The notes beneath the pieces were generated by a model, which saw only the letters and a list, made by a program, of their open reading frames with translations, was not told where the DNA came from and searched no databases. Below are positions 26,757 through 36,892 of a DNA stretch of 64,000 bases, piece by piece. The translations under genes were made by a program, and so were the position numbers. The first letter of the stretch is position 1; the number at the start of each line of letters is the position of its first letter. This DNA comes from Mediterraneibacter glycyrrhizinilyticus (GTDB lineage Bacteria; Bacillota; Clostridia; Lachnospirales; Lachnospiraceae): positions 248,001-312,000 of the forward strand of contig NZ_JADMSO010000003.1 of the NCBI RefSeq assembly GCF_015560805.1. The letters run 5' to 3'.

Positions 26757-27224
26757 GTGTCAAAAAGAGAGCAGTATGAAAAACAGACAGAAGAACTACT
26801 GGAACCGATCGTAACCGGATTTGGATTTGAACTGGTAGATGTAGAGTATGTAAAAGAAGCGGGAACATGGTATCTGCGCGCATATATCGACAAACCGGGC
26901 GGGATCACCGTGGACGACTGTGAGGCGGTCAGCCGGAAGTTCTCGGATGTTCTGGATGAAAAGGATTATATTGAAGATACTTACATCTTTGAGGTGAGTT
27001 CTCCGGGACTGGGAAGACCGCTGAAGAAAGACAAAGATTTTCAGAGAAGTCTCGGTGAGGAAGTGGAAATCCGGACATACCGCCCGATCGACCGGCAGAA
27101 AGAATTTGTCGGGGAACTCAAGGCGTATGATAAGGAAAGCGTGACGATCGTTTATGAGGATGACACGGAACAGACTTTCCAAAGACAGGAGATCGCATTG
27201 ATCCGGCTGGCGTTGGATTTTTAG
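26757..27224 (+). CDS. rimP: Ribosome maturation factor RimP
   Basis: The 155-residue protein shows LVDVEYVKEAGTWYLRAYIDKPGGITVDDCEAVSR and YIFEVSSPGLGRPLK, the RimP signatures, with a C-terminal SH3-like domain. It is needed for 30S subunit maturation. It starts with GTG at 26757 behind AAGGAAAGGAAG and opens the classic rimP-nusA-rnpM-ylxQ-infB-rbfA operon; nusA follows 21 bp later. Confidence 0.95.
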   Translation: MSKREQYEKQTEELLEPIVTGFGFELVDVEYVKEAGTWYLRAYIDKPGGITVDDCEAVSRKFSDVLDEKDYIEDTYIFEVSSPGLGRPLKKDKDFQRSLGEEVEIRTYRPIDRQKEFVGELKAYDKESVTIVYEDDTEQTFQRQEIALIRLALDF

Positions 27225-27245
27225 CAGTATAAGGAGGAAAGAAAG

Positions 27246-28442
27246 ATGAATACAGAGTTATTAGAAGCGTTGACAATTCTTGAAGAAGAAAAAAATATCA
27301 GCAAAGATACAATGATGGATGCAATTGAAAATTCTTTGATCAGTGCATGTAAGAACCATTTTGGGACTTCCGACAACATCAAGGTGATCATGGATCGCGA
27401 GACTTGCGATTATTCCGTGTTTGCGGAGAAAGAAGTGGTGGAAGAAGTATTTGATCCGGCATTGGAGATCAGTCTGGAAGATGCAGAGAAGCTGGACTCC
27501 TCTCTTCACCTTGGAGACATCGCGCAGATCCCGGTGGAGTCCAAATCATTCGGACGGATCGCAACGCAGAATGCAAAGAATCTGATCCTGCAGAAGATCC
27601 GCGAGGAAGAAAGAAAAGCGGTCTTCGATCAGTATTTTGAAAAAGAAAAAGATATCGTGACCGGTGTGGTACAGCGTTATGTCGGAAAGAACATCAGTAT
27701 CAATCTCGGAAGAGCCGATGCGATGCTGACAGAAAACGAACAGGTGAAAGGCGAGGTGTTCAAACCGACCGACCGTATCAAACTGTATGTAGTGGAAGTG
27801 AAAAATGCACCGAAAGGACCGAAGATCCTCGTATCCCGTACCCATCCGGAACTGGTGAAACGCCTGTTTGAGGCGGAGGTTGCGGAAGTAAAAGACGGAA
27901 CCGTAGAGATCAAGAGTATTGCCCGTGAAGCAGGATCGCGTACGAAGATGGCAGTCTGGTCCAATGATCCGAACGTAGATCCGGTGGGCGCATGTGTCGG
28001 GCTGAACGGCGCGCGTGTCAATGCCGTTGTCAATGAACTGCGCGGAGAGAAGATCGATATCATCAATTGGGATGAGAACCCGGCGCTTCTGATCGAGAAT
28101 GCGTTGAGCCCGGCGAAAGTGATTTCCGTACTGGCAGATCCGGATGAAAAAGTGGCAAGCGTGATCGTTCCGGATTACCAACTGTCACTTGCCATCGGTA
28201 AAGAGGGACAGAATGCGCGTCTTGCGGCACGTCTGACCGGATATAAGATCGATATCAAGAGTGAGACGCAGGCGATCGAATCCGGAGAACTTCCGGCAGA
28301 TTATATGGATCAGATGGCGATGATGGACGAAGAGGGATATGTCGGAGAATATGAGACAGACTATGAAGAAGAGCCGGCAGAACCGGAATATGCAGAGGGT
28401 GACGACGCAGAAGAAATGCCGGAATTCATCGAAGCAGAATAA
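27246..28442 (+). CDS. nusA: Transcription elongation/termination factor NusA
   Basis: The 398-residue protein has the N-terminal RNA polymerase-binding domain (ELLEALTILEEEKNISKD), an S1 domain starting near VTGVVQRYVGKN, and two KH domains (VGACVGLNGARVNAVVNEL; LAIGKEGQNARLAARLTGYKIDI). A short, acidic, Glu-rich tail of about 45 residues replaces the C-terminal repeats of proteobacterial NusA. It modulates pausing, termination and antitermination, and is partnered in many systems by NusB, also encoded in this window. AAGGAGG precedes the ATG. Confidence 0.96.
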   Translation: MNTELLEALTILEEEKNISKDTMMDAIENSLISACKNHFGTSDNIKVIMDRETCDYSVFAEKEVVEEVFDPALEISLEDAEKLDSSLHLGDIAQIPVESKSFGRIATQNAKNLILQKIREEERKAVFDQYFEKEKDIVTGVVQRYVGKNISINLGRADAMLTENEQVKGEVFKPTDRIKLYVVEVKNAPKGPKILVSRTHPELVKRLFEAEVAEVKDGTVEIKSIAREAGSRTKMAVWSNDPNVDPVGACVGLNGARVNAVVNELRGEKIDIINWDENPALLIENALSPAKVISVLADPDEKVASVIVPDYQLSLAIGKEGQNARLAARLTGYKIDIKSETQAIESGELPADYMDQMAMMDEEGYVGEYETDYEEEPAEPEYAEGDDAEEMPEFIEAE

Positions 28443-28469
28443 GATCGGAATATAAAAGAGGTGATACAG

Positions 28470-28748
28470 ATGGCGAGTACGCGAAAAGTGCCGCTTCGGA
28501 AATGCGTAGGCTGCGGCGAAATGAAACCGAAAAAAGAACTGATCCGTGTGGTGCGCTGTGAGGACGGGAACTTTGTTCTGGACGCGACAGGAAAGAAAAA
28601 CGGACGGGGCGCATATATTTGTAATTCCGGGGATTGTTTGGGCAAAGCAGTAAAAAGCAAAGGACTGGAGCGTTCTTTCAAACAGGCGATCCCGCCGGAA
28701 GTATACGAACGTCTGGAAAAGGAGATGAATGAGATTGAAGCAAGATAA
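28470..28748 (+). CDS. rnpM: RNase P modulator RnpM (YlxR family)
   Basis: The 92-residue basic protein starts ASTRKVPLRKCVGCGEMKPKKELIRVVR, the YlxR signature, and contains DATGKKNGRGAYIC. YlxR was recently characterised as an RNase P-binding modulator in Firmicutes. The ATG at 28470 is chosen behind AGAGGTGAT; a GTG nine bases upstream lies in that site. It overlaps the next gene by 20 bases. Confidence 0.92.
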   Translation: MASTRKVPLRKCVGCGEMKPKKELIRVVRCEDGNFVLDATGKKNGRGAYICNSGDCLGKAVKSKGLERSFKQAIPPEVYERLEKEMNEIEAR

Positions 28749-29058
28749 AGTATTATCGCTCATTGGTCTTGCGACAAAAGCGGGGCAGACAGCAAGCGGC
28801 GAGTTTATGACGGAACGGGAGGTCAAAACCGGCCGCGCCGCGTTGGTGATCGTAGCAGGCGATTCCTCAGACAATACAAAGAAAAAGTTTCGGGATATGT
28901 GTGAATTTTATAAGGTTCCAATTTATTTTTATGGAGATAAAGATACCTTAGGGCATGCAATGGGAAAAGAATTCCGTGCATCTCTGGCAATATTGGACGA
29001 AGGATTTGCAAAAGGAGTTCTTAAACATTTGACAGAAAACAACGAGACGATTGCATAA
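28729..29058 (+). CDS. L7Ae/L30e family RNA-binding protein (YlxQ)
   Basis: The 109-residue protein has the ribosomal L7Ae/L30e/S12e fold pattern: [36 protein letters not shown] and [31 protein letters not shown]. In Firmicutes YlxQ sits between ylxR and infB, as here; kink-turn RNA binding is expected from the family. It starts inside rnpM behind GGAG, indicating translational coupling. Confidence 0.92.
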   Translation: MRLKQDKVLSLIGLATKAGQTASGEFMTEREVKTGRAALVIVAGDSSDNTKKKFRDMCEFYKVPIYFYGDKDTLGHAMGKEFRASLAILDEGFAKGVLKHLTENNETIA

Positions 29059-29075
29059 AGGAGGTAGCAAAGAAT

Positions 29076-31907
29076 ATGACAAAAATGAGAGTACATGAAC
29101 TGGCTAAAGAGCTGGGAGTTGACAATAAAGATCTGATGGAAGCTCTGAAGAAAAAAGATGTGGAAGTGAAAAGCCATATGAGTTCGCTGGAAGATAATGT
29201 GGTTGCGGATCTGAAGAAAGAGTTCGGAAAATCCGCAGGCGCAGAGAAAGCGGGAGAGAAGAAAGAGGAAGCACCGAAGAAAAAGACGATCATGCAGGTG
29301 TTCCGTCCGCAGAATGCAAAAAATTCCGGAAGAGGATCTTCCAATCGTCCGGCGGGAGCACGTCAGGGTGCAGGACGAGGCGGAGTACGTCCGACCGGTG
29401 CAGCAGGAAACGGCGCACGCCCGGCAGCAGCATCCGCAGGAAACGGCGCCCGTCCGGCTGGTGCGTCCGCAGGAAATACAGCCCGTCCGGCAGGCACGGC
29501 GGCACAGACAGCACGTCCGGCGCGTCCGCAGGAAAAAGCAGAGCAGACAAACCGCAGTCAGGCAGCAGGAGAGAACCGCGGACAGAACGCAGCACGCTCA
29601 CAGGAGAACAGAAGTCAGGGAAACCGTCCGCAGGGCAGCGGAAATCCGCGCCGTGGGGGTGAACGTGGAAACGACCGCGGAGGCGACCGTTACAGCGACC
29701 GGAACACGGATCGTAACCATGACCGCAATAATGATCGTAATAATGACCGAGGCGGGGACGGAAGAAGAAACCAGGGCGGAAACCGTTATCAGAACGATGG
29801 TCAGGGCAGAAGAGACGGAAACCGTTATCAGAATGACGGACAGGGAAGAAGAAGCCAGGATAGCGAGAGAGGTTCCCGTCAGCCAAGAGGCGACAGGGGC
29901 AATTCCCAGTACGGCGGAAACCGTCCGCAGGGTCGTCAGGGCGGACGACGCGACGATCGCGATTCCATTCCGACGCCAATGGTAGAACAGCAGAAGAGCC
30001 AGAGGAATAAAGGCAAAGATAAAGAGAAAGACTATAAAAAGAAAGAACTCCGAGAGGGAGAATTTGAAAACAAAGGCAAAAAAGGCAGAAAGAGCAAACC
30101 GGTTGCAGAAGTAAAGAAACCGCAGCAGCCGAAACAGGAGCCGGTAGAAGAGATCAAACAGATCGTGATCCCGGAAATGCTGACGATCAAAGAACTTGCC
30201 GATAAGATGAAGATAGTACCGTCCGTGATCGTAAAGAAACTGTTCATGCAGGGCAAGATCGTGACGGTAAATCAGGAAATCGATTATGATACCGCAGAAG
30301 AGATCGCAATGGAATTTGATATCCTCTGTGAAAAAGAAGAGGTTGTGGACGTGATCGAAGAACTGTTAAAAGAAGAGGAAGAGGATGAAGAGGCGATGGT
30401 GAAACGTCCTCCGGTAGTCTGCGTGATGGGTCACGTTGACCACGGTAAAACCTCTCTTCTGGATGCAATCCGTCACTCCAATGTGATCGACCGGGAAGCC
30501 GGCGGTATCACACAGCATATCGGTGCATCGGTTGTGGAAGTCAACGGAGAAAAGATCACATTTCTGGATACGCCGGGACATGAGGCATTTACCGCAATGC
30601 GTATGCGCGGAGCAAATTCCACAGATATCGCGATCCTTGTCGTGGCGGCGGACGACGGTGTAATGCCGCAGACCGTAGAAGCGATCAACCATGCGAAAGC
30701 AGCAGGGATCGAGATCATCGTTGCGATCAACAAGATCGACAAACCGAGTGCAAATATCGAACGTGTGAAACAGGAACTGACCGAGTATGAACTGATCGCG
30801 GAAGACTGGGGCGGAAGTACGATCTTCGTGCCGGTTTCGGCTCATACCGGAGAGGGAATCCAGGAACTGCTCGAGATGGTGCTTCTGACTGCGGAAGTGA
30901 TGGAATTAAAAGCCAATCCGAACCGTGCGGCAAGAGGACTTGTGATCGAAGCACAGCTCGATAAAGGAAAAGGTTCCGTCGCAACAGTTCTTGTACAGAA
31001 AGGTACGCTCCATGTCGGAGATGCGATCGCTGCGGGAAGCGCACACGGAAGAGTCCGCGCGATGATGGACGACAGAGGAAGACGTGTCAAAGAAGCAGGA
31101 CCGTCCCAGCCGGTTGAGATCCTCGGACTGAACGATGTTCCGAATGCGGGAGAAGTATTTGTCAACTGCGACAGCGAGAAAGAAGCAAGAAACTTTGCGG
31201 AGACATTTATTTCCCAGAATAAAGCAAAACTGATCGAAGAGACCAAATCCAAGATGTCACTGGACGATCTGTTCAATCAGATTCAGGAGGGTAACTTAAA
31301 AGAACTGAAGATCGTCGTAAAAGCAGATGTGCAGGGATCTGTGGAGGCATTGAAACAGAGTCTTCTGAAATTGTCCAATGAAGAAGTTGTGATCAAGATC
31401 ATTCACGGCGGCGTCGGTGCGATCAATGAATCCGACGTCAGTCTGGCAAGCGCATCCAATGCGATCATCATCGGATTTAACGTGCGTCCGGATGCAACTG
31501 CAAAAGAGATTGCAGACCGCGAGGGTGTGGATCTGAGACTGTACCGCGTGATCTACAGTGCGATCGAAGATGTGGAAGCGGCAATGAAAGGAATGCTGGA
31601 TCCGGTATTCGAGGAAAAAGTTCTCGGTCATGCGGAAGTACGTCAGACATTCAAGGCTTCCGGAGTCGGAACGATCGCCGGTTCCTATGTACAGGACGGT
31701 ACGTTTGAGCGGAATTGTTCTGTCCGTCTGACACGCGACGGCATTGTGATCTTCGACGGACCGCTTGCATCCCTGAAACGTTTTAAGGACGATGTCAAGG
31801 AAGTAAGGGCCGGATACGAGTGTGGTTTTGTATTTGAGAACTTTAACGATATCAAAGAGGGCGACCTGGTAGAAGCTTATAAGATGGTAGAGGTAGAGCG
31901 AAAATAA
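29076..31907 (+). CDS. infB: Translation initiation factor IF-2
   Basis: The 943-residue protein has an N-terminal IF2N motif ([21 protein letters not shown]). A very long low-complexity region follows (about residues 75-320), rich in Arg, Gly, Asn, Asp and Ala-Arg-Pro repeats, then a second IF2N-like segment. The GTPase domain has G1 GHVDHGKTS near residue 451, DTPGHEAF and NKID, and the C-terminal domains that bind fMet-tRNA follow. It promotes subunit joining. AAAGGAGGT precedes the ATG, and the stop overlaps the rbfA start (ATAATGA region). The disordered region contains imperfect tandem repeats. Confidence 0.97.
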   Translation: MTKMRVHELAKELGVDNKDLMEALKKKDVEVKSHMSSLEDNVVADLKKEFGKSAGAEKAGEKKEEAPKKKTIMQVFRPQNAKNSGRGSSNRPAGARQGAGRGGVRPTGAAGNGARPAAASAGNGARPAGASAGNTARPAGTAAQTARPARPQEKAEQTNRSQAAGENRGQNAARSQENRSQGNRPQGSGNPRRGGERGNDRGGDRYSDRNTDRNHDRNNDRNNDRGGDGRRNQGGNRYQNDGQGRRDGNRYQNDGQGRRSQDSERGSRQPRGDRGNSQYGGNRPQGRQGGRRDDRDSIPTPMVEQQKSQRNKGKDKEKDYKKKELREGEFENKGKKGRKSKPVAEVKKPQQPKQEPVEEIKQIVIPEMLTIKELADKMKIVPSVIVKKLFMQGKIVTVNQEIDYDTAEEIAMEFDILCEKEEVVDVIEELLKEEEEDEEAMVKRPPVVCVMGHVDHGKTSLLDAIRHSNVIDREAGGITQHIGASVVEVNGEKITFLDTPGHEAFTAMRMRGANSTDIAILVVAADDGVMPQTVEAINHAKAAGIEIIVAINKIDKPSANIERVKQELTEYELIAEDWGGSTIFVPVSAHTGEGIQELLEMVLLTAEVMELKANPNRAARGLVIEAQLDKGKGSVATVLVQKGTLHVGDAIAAGSAHGRVRAMMDDRGRRVKEAGPSQPVEILGLNDVPNAGEVFVNCDSEKEARNFAETFISQNKAKLIEETKSKMSLDDLFNQIQEGNLKELKIVVKADVQGSVEALKQSLLKLSNEEVVIKIIHGGVGAINESDVSLASASNAIIIGFNVRPDATAKEIADREGVDLRLYRVIYSAIEDVEAAMKGMLDPVFEEKVLGHAEVRQTFKASGVGTIAGSYVQDGTFERNCSVRLTRDGIVIFDGPLASLKRFKDDVKEVRAGYECGFVFENFNDIKEGDLVEAYKMVEVERK

Positions 31908-32281
31908 TGAGAAAGAACAGTATAAAAAATACAAGGGTAAATGCAGAAGTTCAGCGGGAACTTGGTAATATTCTGCGGGGCGGGATCAAAGATCCCCGCG
32001 TCGCACCGATGACTTCTGTGGTTGCGGTGGAAGTCGCGCCGGATCTGAAGACTTGTAAGGCATTTATCAGCGTGCTTGGCGATGAAAAAGCACAGCAGGA
32101 TACGTTGAAAGGACTTCAGAGCGCGGAGGGATATATCCGCCGGGAGCTGGCAAGAACGATCAATATGAGAAATACGCCGGAAATCGTATTTATTCTCGAT
32201 CAGTCCATCGAATACGGCGTGAACATGAGCCGGAAGATCGATGAACTGACCAAAGATCTGAAAGACGGTGAGGAAGAATGA
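31907..32281 (+). CDS. rbfA: Ribosome-binding factor A
   Basis: The 124-residue protein carries the RbfA pattern NTRVNAEVQRELGNILRGGIKDPRVAPMTSVVAVEVAPDLKTCKAFISVLG and GYIRRELARTINMRNTPEIVFILDQSIEYG. This KH-like cold-shock protein assists late 30S maturation near the decoding region. It overlaps infB and nrnA at both ends by a few bases, so it is translationally coupled. Confidence 0.96.
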   Translation: MRKNSIKNTRVNAEVQRELGNILRGGIKDPRVAPMTSVVAVEVAPDLKTCKAFISVLGDEKAQQDTLKGLQSAEGYIRRELARTINMRNTPEIVFILDQSIEYGVNMSRKIDELTKDLKDGEEE

Positions 32282-33258
32282 GTATCGTATTAACGGAGAT
32301 CCTCAAGGGGAAACGGAGCGTGGCGCTTAGCGGTCACATCCGTCCCGACGGGGACTGCGTCGGTTCCTGCATGGGACTGTATTTGTACTTAAAAGAAAAT
32401 TTCCCGCAGATAAAAACCGACGTTTATTTAGAGCCGGTGGCAGACTGCTACACGATCGTTCAGGGTACGGAAGAGATCCGGCATGAGATCGAAGCGGGAA
32501 CGGAATATGATCTGTTTATCTGTCTGGACTGCGGGGACAAGGCAAGGCTGGGATTTTCGGCGACGTTGTTTGAAAGCGCCGGAGAGACACTTTGTATCGA
32601 TCACCATGTCAGCAATGAAGCATTTGCGGATTTCAATCACATTGTTCCGGATGCAAGCTCCACGTCGGAGCTGGTTTATCATCTGCTGGATGATGCGAAG
32701 ATCGGCTATGCATGCGCGGAGGCTCTGTATATGGGGATCGCCCATGACACAGGAGTATTTCAGTATTCCTGTACGTCACCGGAGACGATGGAAGCGGCGG
32801 CAAACCTGATGCGCAAAGGGATCAAGGGCGATGAGATCATTGAGAAAAGTTATTTTGAAAAAAGTTATGTGCAGAACCAGATCCTCGGGAAAGCATTGCT
32901 GGAAAGCATGATGATCCTGGACAGACGATGCATTGTTTCTTATATTTCGCAGAAAGATCTGCGCTTTTTTGAGGCAGTGCCAAGTGATCTGGAGGGGATC
33001 GTGAGCCAACTGCGGCAGACAGCCGGAGTGGAAACGGCGATTTTTCTTTATGAAACGGAACCGCATACTTATAAAGTCAGCCTGCGCTCCAAAGGGTGTG
33101 TGGATGTCAGCCGGATCGCGAAATATTTCGGCGGCGGCGGTCATGTGCGCGCGGCGGGCGTGACGATGAAAGGGACGGTTCACGACGTGATCAATAACAT
33201 CAGCGGTCAGATCGCATTGCAGCTTTGCGGAGCGGATTCGGGAGAGACGGAATGCTGA
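32278..33258 (+). CDS. nrnA: Bifunctional oligoribonuclease/PAP phosphatase (DHH/DHHA1)
   Basis: The 326-residue phosphoesterase has DHH-family motifs in order: HIRPDGDCVGS, FICLDCGD, the eponymous DHH in IDHHVSN, and AHDTGVF. The DHHA1 substrate-binding motif GGGGHVRAAGV is near the C-terminus. NrnA degrades short oligoribonucleotides and dephosphorylates pAp. Its position between rbfA and truB is conserved in Firmicutes. Start overlaps rbfA (ATGA); stop overlaps truB. Confidence 0.94.
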   Translation: MSIVLTEILKGKRSVALSGHIRPDGDCVGSCMGLYLYLKENFPQIKTDVYLEPVADCYTIVQGTEEIRHEIEAGTEYDLFICLDCGDKARLGFSATLFESAGETLCIDHHVSNEAFADFNHIVPDASSTSELVYHLLDDAKIGYACAEALYMGIAHDTGVFQYSCTSPETMEAAANLMRKGIKGDEIIEKSYFEKSYVQNQILGKALLESMMILDRRCIVSYISQKDLRFFEAVPSDLEGIVSQLRQTAGVETAIFLYETEPHTYKVSLRSKGCVDVSRIAKYFGGGGHVRAAGVTMKGTVHDVINNISGQIALQLCGADSGETEC

Positions 33259-34199
33259 ACGGAATTTTAAACATTTACAAAGAAAAGGGATTTACTTCCC
33301 ATGACGTAGTTGCAAAGCTTCGCGGAATCACAAAACAGAAAAAGATCGGACATACGGGCACGCTCGATCCGGATGCGGAGGGGGTGCTCCCGGTCTGTCT
33401 GGGACGCGCGACGAAAGTATGCGCGCTGCTTACGGAGAAAGATAAGATTTATGAAACGACGCTGCTGCTCGGGAAGACGACCGATACGCAGGATATTTCC
33501 GGTACGGTGTTAAAGGAACGGGATACAAAAGCTCTGACGGAACAGGAAGTCAGGAAATGTATCGACAGCTATGTCGGGACATATGATCAGCTTCCGCCGA
33601 TGTATTCCGCATTGAAAGTCAACGGAAAGAAGCTGTATGAACTGGCAAGAGCGGGCGTTGAAGTGGAAAGAAAACGCCGGAGGGTTACGGTCTATGAGAT
33701 TGAAGTCGTGGAAGTCCGGCTTCCGCGGATCCGGATGCGCGTGCATTGTTCCAAAGGAACGTATATCCGCACGCTTTGCCATGATATCGGCGAGAGTCTC
33801 GGGTGCGGCGGCTGTATGGAGACGCTGCTGCGCACAAAAGTAAGCTGTTTTTCTCTGGAAGACAGCCTGCGGCTTTCGGAAATCGAGCGGCTGTCGGCGG
33901 AAGAAAAACTGGAAGAGGTTCTGCTTCCGGTGGACGCGCTGTTTTCGGAATATCCAAAGCTGACGCTCCGAAAAGGAAAAGAAGCGAAAGCTTACAATGG
34001 CAATCCGTTCGGACAAGAGGAATTGATGGAGGATCCCGGCGGCATACAGGACGGGGAGCCCGTCCGGATCTATGACGTGCAGGGACAGTTTGTCGGAATC
34101 TTCCGATGTCGGATGAAAGGACAGCAAAACGGTGTGGATGTGCGGGAGAGACGACGTATGGAATTTCGCGTGGAAAAGATGTTTTTGACGCAGGAGTAG
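33252..34199 (+). CDS. truB: tRNA pseudouridine-55 synthase TruB
   Basis: The 315-residue enzyme starts LNGILNIYKEKGFTSHDVV and carries the catalytic aspartate in GHTGTLDPDAEGVLPVCLG, then YDQLPPMYSALKVNGKKLYELAR and SKGTYIRTLCHDIGE. It makes pseudouridine 55 in the T loop of tRNAs. The ATG at 33252 overlaps the nrnA stop (ATGCTGA) and fits the family start; an in-frame ATG at 33225 would add nine non-homologous residues. Confidence 0.96.
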   Translation: MLNGILNIYKEKGFTSHDVVAKLRGITKQKKIGHTGTLDPDAEGVLPVCLGRATKVCALLTEKDKIYETTLLLGKTTDTQDISGTVLKERDTKALTEQEVRKCIDSYVGTYDQLPPMYSALKVNGKKLYELARAGVEVERKRRRVTVYEIEVVEVRLPRIRMRVHCSKGTYIRTLCHDIGESLGCGGCMETLLRTKVSCFSLEDSLRLSEIERLSAEEKLEEVLLPVDALFSEYPKLTLRKGKEAKAYNGNPFGQEELMEDPGGIQDGEPVRIYDVQGQFVGIFRCRMKGQQNGVDVRERRRMEFRVEKMFLTQE

Positions 34200-34222
34200 A
34201 AGAGGACGGACAGAAGACAGAT

Positions 34223-35122
34223 ATGCAGTATATTACAGAAATCGAATCCTATCAAAGTGAAAAAAGATCCGCGGTGACGCTGGGAAAATTTGACGGATTA
34301 CATAGAGGACATCAAAAGCTGATCGAACGGGTGCGGGATCACGCTTCGGACGAGACCGTCAGTATCGTCTGTTCTTTTGATATGGGGAAAGACATGCTCC
34401 TGACAGGACCGGAGAAGCGAAAGCGGCTGGAACCGGAGACGGATGTGCTGATCTTTACATCGTTCCATGAGAGGATCCGGCAGATGGAGCCGGAAACTTT
34501 TATCAAAGAGGTGCTTGCGGAGCGGTTTCACGCGGCGTATGTTGTTGTCGGGACAGATTTTTGTTTTGGACATGAGAAGCGTGGAAATGTGGAGATGCTA
34601 AGACAATATGCAGATGTTTACGGCTATCGTCTGGAAGTGGTTGACAAGGAAGTGTATGACAAAGATGTGATCAGCAGCACACGGGTGCGCAAAGCACTGG
34701 AAGCGGGAAAGATCGGACTGGCAAATGAATTGCTCGGATATCGGTATTCGGTGTCCGGCGTCGTGGAGCACGGGAAACAACTGGGAAGACGTCTCGGATT
34801 TCCGACCATGAACGTGGCGTTTGAAGCGAGGAAAAAGGCGCCCCGTTTCGGCGTCTATGCCTGCAGGGTGGAGATTGACGGAATATGGTTCCCGGGAATC
34901 GGAAATGTGGGTGTCAAGCCGACTGTGACGGAGGAGATGCGTCTTCTTGCGGAAGTATTCGTTCTTGGATATGACGGAAATGCATACGGAAAACAGATCA
35001 CGGTCGAGTTGTGTGATTTTGAGCGGCCGGAACAGAAGTTTGCATCGGTGGATGAATTGAAACGTCAGGTGGACGCAGATATTCTGTATGGGAGACGCTA
35101 TTTTCATCTGGAGGAGCATTAG
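34223..35122 (+). CDS. ribF: Bifunctional riboflavin kinase/FAD synthetase
   Basis: The protein of 299 residues has an N-terminal FMN adenylyltransferase domain (VTLGKFDGLHRGHQKLI, FVKEVL-like segment, GTDFCFGHEKRGN, STRVRKAL). The C-terminal riboflavin kinase domain contains GKQLGRRLGFPTMN and GVKPTV. It makes FMN and FAD. The start MQYITEIESY at 34223 fits the usual N-terminus; an earlier in-frame ATG at 34106 lies within truB. Its ribosome-binding site is weak (GAGGA well upstream), consistent with coupling to truB. It ends the translation operon. Confidence 0.93.
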   Translation: MQYITEIESYQSEKRSAVTLGKFDGLHRGHQKLIERVRDHASDETVSIVCSFDMGKDMLLTGPEKRKRLEPETDVLIFTSFHERIRQMEPETFIKEVLAERFHAAYVVVGTDFCFGHEKRGNVEMLRQYADVYGYRLEVVDKEVYDKDVISSTRVRKALEAGKIGLANELLGYRYSVSGVVEHGKQLGRRLGFPTMNVAFEARKKAPRFGVYACRVEIDGIWFPGIGNVGVKPTVTEEMRLLAEVFVLGYDGNAYGKQITVELCDFERPEQKFASVDELKRQVDADILYGRRYFHLEEH

Positions 35123-35209
35123 AGGAGGCGTGCAAAGGCGTATCGTCCTTTGTACACCGACGAGAGGAACAACAAAAGATTTGCTTGAGAAAAGCGAAGG
35201 GAAATACAA

Positions 35210-36856
35210 ATGGGGATAACAACAATTTTCCTGCTGTTGGGCGGTTTAGGTTTGTTTTTGTTTGGAATGAAACTGATGAGCGACGGTCTGGAGCAGGTTG
35301 CAGGCGCGAGAATGCGCTCGATTCTTGAATTTTTTACGAAAAACAGATTTGTGGGAATGCTGGTCGGTATTCTTTTTACGGCGGTGGTGCAGTCCTCCAG
35401 CGCGACGACGGTCATGGTCGTCAGCTTTGTGAATTCGGGACTGATGAATCTGTTTCAGGCGGCCGGCGTGATCCTAGGAGCCAATATCGGTACGACGGTG
35501 ACAGGACAGCTGATCGCATTTAATCTTTCCGATGTCGCACCGTTGTTTGTGATCATCGGTGTGGTCATGTTTATGTTCTGCAATAAGCAGAACGTGAAAA
35601 AGATCGGAGTCGTGATCTTAGGTTTTGGTATCTTGTTCATGGGGCTCAGTACGATGAGCGGTGCGATGTCCTCGTTCAGGGAGTCGCCGGAAGTTGTTTC
35701 ACTGCTTGGTTCTTTGACCAACCCACTGATGGCGATTTTGGTAGGATTTGTGATCACGGCAATCCTGCAGAGTTCGTCGGCAACGGTTGGGATCGTCATT
35801 CTGATGGCGTCGCAGGGGCTTTTGGCATTTCCGATCTGCTTCTTTTTGATCCTGGGATGTAATATGGGGTCTTGTGTATCCGCATTACTGGCTTCGATCG
35901 GAGGGAAAAAGGATGCAAAGCGTGCGGCGTGGATCCACTTTTTGTTCAACATCATCGGTTCTTTTGTGATCTTTCTTATTTTGACGATCGCGTTGGATCC
36001 GATCGCAGACGGCATTCTGGCGCTTTCCAAAGGCAATGTCAGCAGAGCGGTGGCAAATGCGCATACGCTGATCAAAATTTGCGAAGTATTCCTCCTTTTC
36101 CCATTTATGGGATGGGTCGTAAAAGCAACGTACCGGATCGTTCCGGGGGAGGATGTGTGCAGTACGGATGCCTATGAACTGAAATATATCCAGCCGGAGG
36201 GAAGCGTGTCCCCGGCAACCGCAGTTGTGGATGGAATCCATGAACTGCAGCAGATGGGTGAGCTTGCCATGAACAATTTGAAAATGAGCATGGAAGCGCT
36301 TTGCGAACCGGATGAAAAGAAGATAAAAAAGGTGTGCGAACAGGAAGCCTACATTGATTTTCTGAACCGGCAGATCACCGATTATCTCGTGAAGATCAGT
36401 GAATTGGATCTTCCGATCGCGGATGCAAAGATCCTCGGCGGTCTGTTCCATGTAGTCAACGATATTGAGCGGATCGGCGATCACGCGGAGAATTTCGCGG
36501 AGGCGGCAAAAGAGCGGATGGAAAAACAGATCCCGTTTAGTGAGAAAGCCATCCGCCAGATCCGGGAGATGGCAGAGATGGTAACGGAAGTGCTGGATTA
36601 TGCATTGCAAATGTTTTCGGAGCGCAGTACGGAACATATGAAAGAGGTTCTGCAATTGGAAGAAGCGGTGGATCAGCTGGAGCGGAAACTGCAGAAAGCG
36701 CATGTGAAGCGGCTGACCAAAGGAAAATGTACACCGGAAGCAAGCATGCTATACTCCGATGCGATTTCCGGCCTGGAACGTGCGGCGGATCATGCCACGA
36801 ATATCGCGTTTGCAATCCTGGAACCGGAAGATCTCAGTGAAGAAGAGGAAGAGTAA
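35210..36856 (+). CDS. Na/Pi cotransporter family protein with PhoU-like domain
   Basis: The 548-residue protein has eight or more hydrophobic segments with two inverted QSSSATT/QSSSAT repeats (VVQSSSATTVMVV; ILQSSSATVGIVI), characteristic of the NptA/YjbB Na+/phosphate cotransporter family. A C-terminal soluble region of about 200 residues resembles PhoU helices (IERIGDHAENFAE, GLERAADHATNIAFAI). It probably exports or imports phosphate coupled to sodium, with PhoU-like regulation. A short GAAGGG precedes the ATG. It stands between ribF and a MATE gene. Confidence 0.92.
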   Translation: MGITTIFLLLGGLGLFLFGMKLMSDGLEQVAGARMRSILEFFTKNRFVGMLVGILFTAVVQSSSATTVMVVSFVNSGLMNLFQAAGVILGANIGTTVTGQLIAFNLSDVAPLFVIIGVVMFMFCNKQNVKKIGVVILGFGILFMGLSTMSGAMSSFRESPEVVSLLGSLTNPLMAILVGFVITAILQSSSATVGIVILMASQGLLAFPICFFLILGCNMGSCVSALLASIGGKKDAKRAAWIHFLFNIIGSFVIFLILTIALDPIADGILALSKGNVSRAVANAHTLIKICEVFLLFPFMGWVVKATYRIVPGEDVCSTDAYELKYIQPEGSVSPATAVVDGIHELQQMGELAMNNLKMSMEALCEPDEKKIKKVCEQEAYIDFLNRQITDYLVKISELDLPIADAKILGGLFHVVNDIERIGDHAENFAEAAKERMEKQIPFSEKAIRQIREMAEMVTEVLDYALQMFSERSTEHMKEVLQLEEAVDQLERKLQKAHVKRLTKGKCTPEASMLYSDAISGLERAADHATNIAFAILEPEDLSEEEEE

Positions 36857-36892
36857 GGCGACGAAAATCAGACGAGTGGAAACAGGGATCAT

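Noticed and set aside
29290-29985. Arg-, Pro- and His-rich frames on both strands over infB
   Set aside because: They are shadows of the repetitive low-complexity region of IF-2; no ribosome-binding site and no independent support.
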